Counted from the first letter of the stretch, positions 1 to 5,961 are shown. The stretch: 5,961 nucleotides of DNA from Tissierella_B sp964485455 (GCA_964485455.1 CAZAJU010000114.1:1-5961), one strand, 5' to 3'. The notes: generated by a model not told the origin, from the sequence alone. Translations and numbers: made by a program.

Positions 1-578
1 AATATGGTTCTGTATATTCCTATAAGGATACCAAGTAGTATAAATGCTCCAGGAGCAGCTACAAACATACCAGCTGGTTGAAAGCTTTCAGGAAGTAAAC
101 GGATTCCAAATACTGAGCCTGAGCCTAAAAATTCTCTTGAAATTCCTAATATGGTAATAGCCATCGTAAATCCTAGTCCCATACCCAATCCATCAACAGC
201 TGATGGAATAACTCCATTTGAATATGCAAAAGCTTCTGCACGAGCAAGTATCAAACAGTTAACTACTATTAGGGGAATGAATATCCCTAGGGCTGCATAG
301 ATATCTGGTGCATATGCATTTAGAAACATATCGACTATAGTTACAAATGTTGCTATTACTACTACGAAAACAGGGATACGAATTTCCTCGGGAATTACCT
401 TTCTTAACAGGGAAATTGAAATATTAGAACCTACCAAAACAGTGGTAGCTGCCATACCCATAGCTACACTGTTCGTTGCAGTAGATGAAACTGCAAGAAC
501 AGAACACATACCAATCAACTGTACAAATATGGCATTTTCACTTATTAAACCATTTTTAAATATTTTCATTAGATTCAT
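1..578 (-). CDS. rnfE: RnfE, membrane subunit of the Rnf ion-translocating ferredoxin:NAD+ oxidoreductase (3' end cut by window edge)
   Basis: The reading frame is open from ATG at 578 to the window edge: 192 complete codons plus two bases, with no stop. The C-terminus is therefore missing, probably by a few to some tens of residues given the usual length of about 200-230. The product is a hydrophobic multi-span membrane protein. Family hallmarks visible are GMCSVLAVSSTATNSVAMG (residues 23-41), EEIRIPVFVVVIA (64-76) and FIPLIVVNCLILARAEAFA (100-118). Cys25 and Cys108 are the conserved cysteines that, in the RnfA/RnfE (NqrE/NqrD) families, are known to hold an intramembrane Fe-S cluster. The STATN form of the first motif favours RnfE over its paralogue RnfA. 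The start is fixed by GGAGGTG at 591-585, 6 nt before the ATG. The gene begins 15 nt after the rnfG stop, so it is part of the same operon; rnfA and rnfB are expected next, outside the window. Confidence 0.95.
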   Translation of the reverse strand, partial: MNLMKIFKNGLISENAIFVQLIGMCSVLAVSSTATNSVAMGMAATTVLVGSNISISLLRKVIPEEIRIPVFVVVIATFVTIVDMFLNAYAPDIYAALGIFIPLIVVNCLILARAEAFAYSNGVIPSAVDGLGMGLGFTMAITILGISREFLGSGSVFGIRLLPESFQPAGMFVAAPGAFILLGILIGIYRTI

Positions 579-593
579 GTTCTACACCTCCAT

Positions 594-1658
594 CTATTCT
601 GCAAAGTTGTTTAGATAAGCATCTATAGCACCATTTACTCCATATAGAACTCCATCTGAGGATACAGTAGCTCCTGATAATAATAGTACTTCATTGTCCT
701 TTGCAGGTTGAGCTGAAAGTACTAATTTGTCTCTTGCACTTTTACCAACGAAAGAATCTTGGAATGCTGCCTCTGTTACTTTAGTTCCTAAGCCAGGTGT
801 TTCAACTTGTTCGATAACTTTTATTTCAGTTATTGTACCATCAAGACCAATGCCTATGACGGTTTTTATTTCTCCGCCATAACCACCTGATACAGTCCAA
901 AATGAATACCCCTTTGTTTCTCCATCCAACTTTGCTTCATAAACCTCTTTAACAAATCTATTGTTTGCTTTTATCTCTTCAAGTTTTGCAGAGTCTATGG
1001 CTACGAATTCATCAGCTTCTTTAAATACCAATCCATTAGGTCCAAAGCCCCTGTCATCTTCCTTATCTTCTACTACCGGTGTATCTGTAAAGTAGTTTAA
1101 GTATACTTTTCTTGCCTCGTTTACTCCTGTCATTACTCCGTTTGAGGAAATAGTAGCTCCGGATAATAATTGAATCTCATTATCCCCTGCAGGAGATGCT
1201 GCTAGCACTAAATCATTGGCTACACTCTTACCAACATAGGAAGCTCCATAGGACGGATCCTCTACTACCTTAGTTCCCAGACCCGGAGTCTCAGAGTTTG
1301 CTAATATCTTAATTCCTGAAATAGTACCATCTACATTAAAAGCAGAAGCGGTAATTATATCTCCACCATAGCCTGATGACTTGGTCTTAAAGGCATATCC
1401 TATAATTTCTCCGCTCTTCTTTGCCTCAAACACTTCTAGTACAAATGTATTTTCAGCTTTTATTTCAGCAAGTTTTCCTTCATCAATAGCTATTACTTCA
1501 TCGGCATCTTTAAACAACTCCTTATATGCCTTAACGCTTTCTTCTGCTGCCCTTTTCTCAATAATAGGTGCAGTCTTACTATTTGAAAAAGCTAATACTC
1601 CTCCTGAAATTGCTCCGAATATCAACAATACTAAGCCAAATTTAACGGTTTGATTCAT
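594..1658 (-). CDS. rnfG: RnfG with two tandem covalent-FMN domains, electron-transfer subunit of the Rnf complex
   Basis: RnfG is anchored by one N-terminal membrane helix (about residues 6-25) and exposes a flavin domain on the outer face of the membrane, passing electrons within the Rnf complex. This protein is 354 residues, against roughly 180-210 for the usual family member, because the FMN-binding domain is present twice. Domain 1 spans about 49-190 and domain 2 about 212-352, joined by an acidic linker (191-211). Each copy has a GY-x-F strand (87-90; 250-253), GYGG (97-100 region; 259-262), the RnfG motif ETPGLGTK (123-130; 286-293) and SGAT followed by x-S-S, with predicted FMN-bearing Thr169 and Thr331. 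The Asp that often sits six residues before that Thr is Gln163 and Leu325 here. I chose ATG at 1658 over an in-frame TTG at 1676, because that TTG directly abuts and precedes the Shine-Dalgarno GGGGAGG (1674-1668). The gene overlaps the end of rnfD by 17 nt, implying translational coupling. Confidence 0.95.
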   Translation of the reverse strand: MNQTVKFGLVLLIFGAISGGVLAFSNSKTAPIIEKRAAEESVKAYKELFKDADEVIAIDEGKLAEIKAENTFVLEVFEAKKSGEIIGYAFKTKSSGYGGDIITASAFNVDGTISGIKILANSETPGLGTKVVEDPSYGASYVGKSVANDLVLAASPAGDNEIQLLSGATISSNGVMTGVNEARKVYLNYFTDTPVVEDKEDDRGFGPNGLVFKEADEFVAIDSAKLEEIKANNRFVKEVYEAKLDGETKGYSFWTVSGGYGGEIKTVIGIGLDGTITEIKVIEQVETPGLGTKVTEAAFQDSFVGKSARDKLVLSAQPAKDNEVLLLSGATVSSDGVLYGVNGAIDAYLNNFAE

Positions 1659-2613
1659 TTTTCTTAACCTCCCCAAAGACTCTTGGTCTTGTCCATTTCT
1701 CGATTACTGGACTGGCTACGTTCATAATAAGAATTGAGTATGATACACCTTCTGGCATGCCACCTTTTACTCTTATTAGAGCTGTTAATAGCCCACAACC
1801 AATAGCAAATATTATTTTACCCATTGGGGTGATAGGTGTAGATGAGTAATCAGTAGCCATGAAGAAAGCTCCTAGAATTAGTCCTCCACCTAAAACATGA
1901 TAAACTAGATTTCCAGCATCTACGCCTAATAAAACTAAAACAATTGCAGTTGTTAATATGTAAATCACTGGAGTTTTCCAATCGATAACTTTTTTAATTA
2001 TAAGATATGCTGCACCAATTAAGAGTAGTATAGCTGATGTCTCTCCAATTGAGCCTCCAATATCACCTATAAACATTTGGGCAATTGTAGGTAACTCTCC
2101 CTCTGCTCCTTTAAGTATTGCTAGAGGTGTAGCTCCACTCATTCCATCTGGATGTATGTAAACCGACATAATACTTGGCCAAGACATCAACAATGCAGCT
2201 CTTGCTGCCAATGCAGGGTTCATAAAGTTTGAGCCTATTCCTCCGAACAATTCCTTTACTATTATAATTGCAAATCCTGCCCCAAATACTGCTACCCACC
2301 AAGGTGTTTGGCCTGGCAAATTAAATGCCAATAGTATTCCTGTTACAACAGCACTTAAATCTCCTATTCTGACTTCTCTTTTTAAAAGCTTTTGTATTCC
2401 CATTTCAAATAATACTGAAGATAGAACTGTTACCACTATAAGCTTAACTGCATTCATACCATAGAAATAAATACTTCCTATCATAGCTGGTATCAATGCT
2501 ATTATTACATCAAGCATAATGCTTCTTACGGTTCTATTAGACCTTACATGAGGCGATAGGGATACTGTAAGCATATCATCTAATTGCAATCCAGCTGACT
2601 TAATATCTTCCAT
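1642..2613 (-). CDS. rnfD: RnfD, FMN-bearing membrane subunit of the Rnf complex
   Basis: RnfD (homologous to NqrB) is an integral membrane subunit that carries covalent FMN and is thought to contribute to ion translocation and transmembrane electron flow. The 323-residue product matches the usual family length. It begins with the short cytosolic segment LTVSLSPHVRSNRTVRSIM (15-33) typical of RnfD, followed by many hydrophobic segments. Family motifs seen are GILLAFNLP (92-100), GGIGSNFMNPALAARA (124-139) and DGMSGATPLAI (156-166). Thr162 in that last motif is the predicted covalent FMN site and here keeps the full D-x-x-S-G-A-T pattern. ATDYSSTPIT (253-262) and IRVKGGMPEGVSYSILIMN (280-298) are also characteristic. 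The start is ATG at 2613 with AGGAGG at 2626-2621, 7 nt away. It lies 19 nt after the tandem stop (TAATAA) of rnfC, and its last 17 nt overlap rnfG. Confidence 0.97.
   Translation of the reverse strand: MEDIKSAGLQLDDMLTVSLSPHVRSNRTVRSIMLDVIIALIPAMIGSIYFYGMNAVKLIVVTVLSSVLFEMGIQKLLKREVRIGDLSAVVTGILLAFNLPGQTPWWVAVFGAGFAIIIVKELFGGIGSNFMNPALAARAALLMSWPSIMSVYIHPDGMSGATPLAILKGAEGELPTIAQMFIGDIGGSIGETSAILLLIGAAYLIIKKVIDWKTPVIYILTTAIVLVLLGVDAGNLVYHVLGGGLILGAFFMATDYSSTPITPMGKIIFAIGCGLLTALIRVKGGMPEGVSYSILIMNVASPVIEKWTRPRVFGEVKKNESNR
1668..1674 (-). promoter_or_regulatory. Ribosome binding site that sets the rnfG start
   Basis: GGGGAGG lies 9 nt before ATG 1658 and inside the 3' end of rnfD. The longer in-frame reading would begin at TTG 1676, whose G forms the first base of this motif, so that start would have no Shine-Dalgarno sequence of its own. 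This makes the 354-residue RnfG the likely product. Confidence 0.8.
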
Positions 2614-2620
2614 TACTATT

Positions 2621-2627
2621 CCTCCTC
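2621..2627 (-). promoter_or_regulatory. Ribosome binding site of rnfD
   Basis: GAGGAGG lies 7 nt upstream of ATG 2613, within the 19-nt gap after the rnfC stop. It is a near-perfect complement to the 16S rRNA tail, which suggests rnfD is translated efficiently from the shared message. Confidence 0.8.
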
Positions 2628-2632
2628 GCTTA

Positions 2633-3955
2633 TTATTTCTTTCTTCTTATCTTTATTTCATTTTTTGCATGCACAATAGATTCAGCTAAAGGTCTTTTAG
2701 ATGGACATATAAAAGAACAGCTGCCGCATGATATACATGATTCAGCATCATATTTTTTAGCCATTTCCATATTGTCTCTTAAGGAATAAGCAGAGATAAA
2801 TAATGGTTGAAGGAAAACTGGGCATACTTCAACACATTTACCACATTTGATACATGGAAGCACTTTTTCTACTTTAGTTTCATCTTCAGTTAAGACTAGA
2901 ATTCCAGTGGTACCCTTAGTAACAGGTGTATCCAATGTAAATAATGAGGTTCCTGTCATAGGACCTCCTGATATGATTTTTCCAGGTTTCCCGTTGAAGC
3001 CTCCACATTGCTCGATACACTCACCTATGGTTGTCCCAATTTTTACTAATAAATTCTTAGGCTCCTTAACTCCATTTCCCGTAACCGTAACTACTCTTTC
3101 AATTAAAGGCTTGCCTTCAAGAACTGCTTCTGCTGCAGCCATAGCTGTTCCTACGTTGGTTACTAATGAATTTGCATCCTTGGTTCTTCCACCCTTTGGA
3201 ACCTTTCTTCCCAAGACGGAATCTACAATTCTATATGAATCTCCCTGTGGGAACTTTGTAACCATTGTAGCTACGTTTAAGCCCTTTTCGCCTACAGCTG
3301 ATTTCATTGCTTGAACTGCGTCCATCTTATTATTTTCAATGGCTATGTATCCGTTTTCCACTTTTAAATACTTCATCAATATCTCTAAACCAGTTACAAT
3401 CTTTTCAGGACTTTCCAACATTATTCTATGGTCACAGGTTAGATATGGTTCACATTCCGCTCCATTTAGGATTATAGTATCAACACTACTATCATCGGAA
3501 GTTATAAGCTTTGTATGTAATGGGAATCCTGCTCCTCCCATACCAACTATACCCGCTTCCCTAATCTTTATGATCACTTCATCCTTGGAAAGCTTAGATA
3601 AATCGGATTTAACTCCATAGGATTCATCATATTGGTTTAGACCATCGGATTCAATTTCTATACAATCAACTCTCTGTCCACTTGGATTATATTTCTTTGA
3701 AATGCTTTTCACTGTACCTGAAATACTTGCGTGAACCGGTGCAGATACACTTGCCTTAGAATCACCTATCTTTTGGCCTATCTTTACTGTATCCCCTACT
3801 TTTACTAAAGCTTCACAAGGGGCTCCAACGTGTTGATGCAACGGGATATAGACAACCATTGGCTCTTTGGCTTTTTCAATAGCCTTGCCACTCGTATAAC
3901 TTTTATTGTCAGGTACATGATAACCACCCTTAAAAGTGACATTGTCAAGTCTCAT
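2633..3955 (-). CDS. rnfC: RnfC, NADH/FMN-binding iron-sulfur subunit of the Rnf complex
   Basis: RnfC is the peripheral cytosolic subunit that docks NAD(H) and links it to the electron chain from ferredoxin. The 440-residue product has the expected order. First comes an N-terminal RnfC barrel-sandwich region (about 1-100), including FKGGYHVP (8-15) and IPLHQHVGAPCEALVKVGD (37-55). Next is a NuoF-like nucleotide/flavin fold with GMGGAGFP (138-145) and NGAECEPYLTCDHR (164-177). A SLBB-like region follows (about 285-335), with SGGPMTG at 329-335. Two 4Fe-4S clusters close the protein: Cys368, 371, 374 and 378, and Cys407, 410, 413 and 417. All eight cysteines are present, with a proline after each last cysteine. 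ATG at 3955 is supported by AGAGGTGG at 3969-3962, 6 nt upstream. It is the first rnf gene, about 100 nt downstream of a tRNA. No long N- or C-terminal extension is present, so this is the compact form usual in Clostridia. Confidence 0.97.
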   Translation of the reverse strand: MRLDNVTFKGGYHVPDNKSYTSGKAIEKAKEPMVVYIPLHQHVGAPCEALVKVGDTVKIGQKIGDSKASVSAPVHASISGTVKSISKKYNPSGQRVDCIEIESDGLNQYDESYGVKSDLSKLSKDEVIIKIREAGIVGMGGAGFPLHTKLITSDDSSVDTIILNGAECEPYLTCDHRIMLESPEKIVTGLEILMKYLKVENGYIAIENNKMDAVQAMKSAVGEKGLNVATMVTKFPQGDSYRIVDSVLGRKVPKGGRTKDANSLVTNVGTAMAAAEAVLEGKPLIERVVTVTGNGVKEPKNLLVKIGTTIGECIEQCGGFNGKPGKIISGGPMTGTSLFTLDTPVTKGTTGILVLTEDETKVEKVLPCIKCGKCVEVCPVFLQPLFISAYSLRDNMEMAKKYDAESCISCGSCSFICPSKRPLAESIVHAKNEIKIRRKK

Positions 3956-3972
3956 TCGATTCCACCTCTTTG

Positions 3973-3988
3973 TTTAAATTTATTTAAA
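3973..3988. promoter_or_regulatory. AT-only inverted repeat just upstream of the rnfC ribosome binding site
   Basis: TTTAAAT-TT-ATTTAAA is a perfect 7-2-7 palindrome that ends 3 nt before the rnfC Shine-Dalgarno sequence. Its position in the leader would suit an operator or an RNA structure controlling entry into the rnf operon. It does not match the Rex consensus (TTGTTAA-N4-TTAACAA) closely. Because the sequence is purely A/T, chance occurrence is quite possible. Confidence 0.3.
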
Positions 3989-4004
3989 AGAATAAGATTA
4001 GATT

Positions 4005-4033
4005 AACTAAGCTATACTTTTTAATACTTAGTT
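4005..4033 (-). other. Stem-loop between tRNA-Leu and rnfC
   Basis: On the minus strand, arms AACTAAG (4033-4027) and CTTAGTT (4011-4005) form a perfect 7-bp stem. Three further inner A-T pairs are possible if one base is bulged. No run of U follows, so it is not a standard intrinsic terminator. It could be a weak 3' processing or attenuation structure of the tRNA transcript, or a leader element of rnfC. No convincing -10/-35 pair for rnfC was found in 4056-3956, so read-through from the tRNA promoter into rnf is a reasonable possibility. Confidence 0.35.
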
Positions 4034-4056
4034 GAATTAAAGAAAGGATTTTTTGA

Positions 4057-4142
4057 TGGTGCAGGAGAAGAGATTCGAACTCTCACGATCTATGACCGCT
4101 ACCCCCTCAAGATAGTGCGTCTACCAGTTCCGCCACTCCTGC
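4057..4142 (-). tRNA. trnL: tRNA-Leu, anticodon GAG
   Basis: The 86-nt gene folds as a class II tRNA. The acceptor stem GCAGGAG pairs fully with CTCCTGC. The D-stem is GCG/CGC with GG in the loop. The anticodon stem CTATC/GGTAG encloses loop TTGAGGG, giving anticodon GAG at 4108-4106, which reads CUU and CUC leucine codons. A long variable arm CGGTC-ATA-GATCG, the mark of Leu/Ser/Tyr tRNAs, is followed by the T-arm GAGAG-TTCGAAT-CTCTT. The discriminator is A, as expected for leucine, and CCA is encoded in the DNA (4059-4057). The gene stands alone, between the substrate-binding protein gene and rnfC, with its own promoter upstream. Confidence 0.97.
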
Positions 4143-4147
4143 ACATA

Positions 4148-4168
4148 GGTATTCGTGATTGGAATACC
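4148..4168 (-). promoter_or_regulatory. Perfect 7-bp hairpin in the tRNA-Leu 5' leader
   Basis: Arms GGTATTC (4168-4162) and GAATACC (4154-4148) are perfect inverted repeats around a 7-nt loop. The stem ends 5 nt before the mature tRNA. Its first G (4168) is 7 nt downstream of the -10 box, where transcription would start, so the pre-tRNA would begin with this hairpin. There is no U-tract, so it is not a terminator. It may protect or direct processing of the 5' leader, or be a DNA operator. Confidence 0.5.
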
Positions 4169-4175
4169 ATCTACT

Positions 4176-4204
4176 ATTATAATGATTATACCTTAAAAAT
4201 TCAA
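4176..4204 (-). promoter_or_regulatory. Sigma-A-type promoter of tRNA-Leu
   Basis: TTGAAT (4204-4199) and a perfect TATAAT (4181-4176) are separated by exactly 17 nt. A second perfect TATAAT (4190-4185) lies inside the spacer but has no matching -35. The predicted start is near 4168, giving a leader of about 26 nt before the tRNA. The -35 box begins 3 nt after the stop codon of the upstream gene. Confidence 0.8.
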
Positions 4205-4206
4205 CA

Positions 4207-5901
4207 TTATTCTGGTATTAAAGCCATAAAACATTTTTCCAATCCTCTATATGGATTGAAAAATGTGGGATATAGGTTTCCTTTTATTTCGCTATTTATA
4301 AGTATGGCTCTATTTCTAAAAAACAAGCTAATATATGGTAACTCATCTAGAAAATACTCCTGTAGATTTCCATAGTTCTCTAGTTTCAGCTCTTCAGTTC
4401 TGGAATTGTTTACCTCTTGAAGCAAAAGGTCCATTTTAGGATTTGAATATTTTATAAAGTTATCCTTGTCTACTTGACTGCTATGAAATAGAAAGGAGAA
4501 CTCAGGAACAGCAGAAAAATTCCATCCAAGAAGTGCAATATCGAAGTTGCCTGATTTTATTTTATTATTTAAAGCATTCCATTCTTGAAGGCTTTCTTCT
4601 TGAGTAAGTTCCTCATTGTAGTTTTGATTGAAATCCAATATTATGTTTATTCCAACGGATTTTAAATCCTCTGCCACCATTTGTGCAGTTCTCATCCTAA
4701 ATAAATTCGCAGAATTTGTCACCAACCTTAAGGTCAGCTTGTTTCCTTCTCCATCTTCCAGAATTCCATCCGCATCCAAATCCAAATACCCAAGACTATG
4801 AAGTATTTCCTTGCTCTTATCCTGGTCATAGCTATACTTAACAGCGGCTTCTGACTTTAGCCAAGAACTAGGATTCACAGGGATATCTGTCCTTGTACCC
4901 TTTCCTAAATATATCTTTTGGATAATCTCTTGAGTATTTATTCCATAATTCATTGCTTGTCTTAATTTAGAACCATTTTCTCCCTGAAAGATTTCCTTTG
5001 CAAAGTTGAATCCAAGGAATTCGTATTGAGATGATGTATATTCGCTAATGTTCACATTAGGATTGTTCTGATATTTGTCCCAATCCACTTCGCTTGTAGG
5101 TGTAATATCGATTTGACCTGCCTCAAAGGCAGTTAGGAAAAGTTCCTCATCATCTAATACTTTTCCCTTAACTACGGCTATAGATGGTGTTCCTTCTCTA
5201 TAGTTCTCGTTTGCAATAAGTTTTATGCTTTTATTTTTTTCATAGCTTTGGAACTTAAATGGTCCTGTACCTATAGGAGTATAGTTGTCCATCTGAAGAG
5301 CTAAGGAATAATAGTTACTTCCACGATCGCTGAATTGATGATGGGGTATTATCGGAAAGGTTAGGATTTCTCTCATGTTGCTAAAGCCTTGAGAGAAATT
5401 TATTTCCACCTTAAATTCATCTAACTTCCTAGCATTCATGCTGCCTTCTGTCATAAAGGCCCCCAATGCTTGACTAATTAAATTTAGATATGTGCCTTCT
5501 CCACTATAGGAATTAAGAACATTTATTGTAAATACAACATCATCAGCTGTAAACTGTTCACCGTCATGCCAATATACATCATCTCTTAAGTCAAGCAAGA
5601 TCCCTTTGTCCATAAGAGTAAAGCTAGAAGCTAGACGAGGAACGGGTTTTAGGTTTTCATCGAATTCAAATAATCCTTCAAAGATCAATTTGCTAAAATA
5701 GTGATAGCTTGTATTGTTGGTCATTAGAGGATTTAAAGTGCTAAATGGTGTAAGAGGTAAATTTACTTCTCCACCTTCTATTATTAGATATTCAATATCA
5801 TCTAAGGAAGCATCATTGTTCATCAGCTCCAATTTCCCATTACAGCCTAAAAGGCTGCCAGAAAGAATCACTGCAGCCAGTAAAAGAATTTTTAATTTCA
5901 A
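4207..5901 (-). CDS. ABC transporter substrate-binding lipoprotein, family 5 (oligopeptide/dipeptide/nickel type)
   Basis: This is the extracytoplasmic receptor of an ABC importer, tethered by lipid to the outer face of the membrane. The 564-residue product has a lipoprotein signal peptide: KLK, then a hydrophobic core, then lipobox LLGC with Cys20 as the lipidated residue. Family 5 (SBP_bac_5) hallmarks are IFEGLFEFDENLKPVPRLASS (73-93), LRDDVYWHDGEQFTADDVVF (105-124) and PIGTGPFKF (209-217). Further matches are RQAMNYGI (314-321), the C-lobe segment MVAEDLKSVGINI (408-420) and FDIALLGW (453-460). Residues 374-385 form an EF-hand-like loop (D374, D376, D378, G379, E385), a segment often seen in this family before the C-lobe. 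Substrate cannot be told from sequence; peptides are the default, nickel or another ligand possible. The start codon is TTG, supported by AGGAGG 6 nt upstream and by the intact signal peptide. No permease or ATPase gene is in the window, so it may be an orphan receptor or the last gene of a transporter operon. No terminator is visible after it. Confidence 0.92.
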   Translation of the reverse strand: MKLKILLLAAVILSGSLLGCNGKLELMNNDASLDDIEYLIIEGGEVNLPLTPFSTLNPLMTNNTSYHYFSKLIFEGLFEFDENLKPVPRLASSFTLMDKGILLDLRDDVYWHDGEQFTADDVVFTINVLNSYSGEGTYLNLISQALGAFMTEGSMNARKLDEFKVEINFSQGFSNMREILTFPIIPHHQFSDRGSNYYSLALQMDNYTPIGTGPFKFQSYEKNKSIKLIANENYREGTPSIAVVKGKVLDDEELFLTAFEAGQIDITPTSEVDWDKYQNNPNVNISEYTSSQYEFLGFNFAKEIFQGENGSKLRQAMNYGINTQEIIQKIYLGKGTRTDIPVNPSSWLKSEAAVKYSYDQDKSKEILHSLGYLDLDADGILEDGEGNKLTLRLVTNSANLFRMRTAQMVAEDLKSVGINIILDFNQNYNEELTQEESLQEWNALNNKIKSGNFDIALLGWNFSAVPEFSFLFHSSQVDKDNFIKYSNPKMDLLLQEVNNSRTEELKLENYGNLQEYFLDELPYISLFFRNRAILINSEIKGNLYPTFFNPYRGLEKCFMALIPE

Positions 5902-5907
5902 AATATA

Positions 5908-5913
5908 CCTCCT
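5908..5913 (-). promoter_or_regulatory. Ribosome binding site that sets the TTG start of the substrate-binding protein
   Basis: AGGAGG lies 6 nt before TTG at 5901-5899. The next methionine codon (residue 27) is downstream of the lipobox cysteine and would remove the signal peptide. TTG is therefore the true start. Confidence 0.8.
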
Positions 5914-5926
5914 CGTATAATATGTT

Positions 5927-5953
5927 TTAGAAGCACTTTATTAAGTGTTCTAA
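5927..5953. other. Imperfect hairpin upstream of the substrate-binding protein gene
   Basis: Arms CACTT/AAGTG, extended by AGAA/TTCT and two more A-T pairs across a single bulged base, enclose a 4-nt loop. The structure lies about 14 nt before the Shine-Dalgarno sequence. No T-run follows it on either strand, so it is not a typical terminator. It could be a leader structure or operator, or the end of an upstream transcript. The window stops 8 nt beyond it, so its context cannot be judged. Confidence 0.35.
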
Positions 5954-5961
5954 GTATCTGT

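Noticed and set aside
1381..1653. Plus-strand open frame of 90 codons
   Set aside because: It lies wholly opposite rnfG, has no recognisable domain, and no sensible ribosome binding site; it is an antisense shadow.
1658..1676. TTG at 1676 as the rnfG start (360 residues)
   Set aside because: The TTG abuts the Shine-Dalgarno motif it would need to follow, and the six extra residues read through that motif; ATG 1658 is better placed.
2111..2302. Minus-strand 63-codon frame
   Set aside because: It is a shifted frame inside rnfD, which is intact; there is no sign of a frameshift.
2847..3620. Two plus-strand open frames (155 and 93 codons)
   Set aside because: Both lie opposite rnfC, whose identity is certain, and their low-complexity translations match nothing I recognise.
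4057..4142. tRNA-Leu as an integration site for a mobile element
   Set aside because: No repeat of the tRNA 3' end, integrase or other mobile gene is seen; the flanking gene rnfC is an ordinary core gene.
4115..4375. Plus-strand open frame of 86 codons
   Set aside because: It runs across the tRNA on the wrong strand and into the end of the substrate-binding protein gene; not a plausible gene.
5914..5945. Possible promoter (TTAATA with TATTAT) for the substrate-binding protein gene
   Set aside because: The -10 would place the transcription start on the Shine-Dalgarno sequence itself, and the -35 is weak and sits in the hairpin. The real promoter is probably outside the window.

Overview
The window looks like chromosomal DNA of a low-GC, anaerobic Gram-positive bacterium of the Clostridia or Tissierellia type. 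The basis is AT-rich sequence, strong AGGAGG-type ribosome binding sites, a lipoprotein peptide-binding protein, and an rnf cluster in the clostridial order C-D-G-E. The assignment is by gene content only; no species can be named. Every gene lies on the minus strand, so the window reads from high to low coordinates.

Layout in transcription order: (1) 5901-4207, a family 5 (oligopeptide/nickel type) ABC-transporter substrate-binding lipoprotein that starts at TTG. (2) 4204-4143, a short gap with a good sigma-A-like promoter and a leader hairpin. (3) 4142-4057, a tRNA-Leu (anticodon GAG) with encoded CCA. (4) 4056-3956, an AT-rich leader with two inverted repeats but no convincing promoter or terminator. 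(5) 3955-2633 rnfC, 2613-1642 rnfD, 1658-594 rnfG and 578-1 rnfE, the last cut by the window edge. rnfA and rnfB would be expected just beyond coordinate 1.

The four rnf genes encode subunits of the membrane-bound, ion-translocating ferredoxin:NAD+ oxidoreductase. RnfC is the peripheral NADH/FMN/Fe-S subunit. RnfD and RnfG carry FMN covalently bound to threonine. RnfE is a membrane subunit with conserved cysteines. The genes are tightly packed, with gaps of 19 and 15 nt and one 17-nt overlap, so they form one operon.

The most unusual feature is RnfG. It carries two tandem FMN-binding domains of about 58% identity (hand count), each with its own SGAT flavinylation motif. Ordinary RnfG has one. 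If both sites are flavinylated, this Rnf complex has one more covalent FMN than the textbook enzyme. No mobile element, CRISPR array or other clearly novel system is visible, and there is no gene-free stretch longer than about 105 nt.
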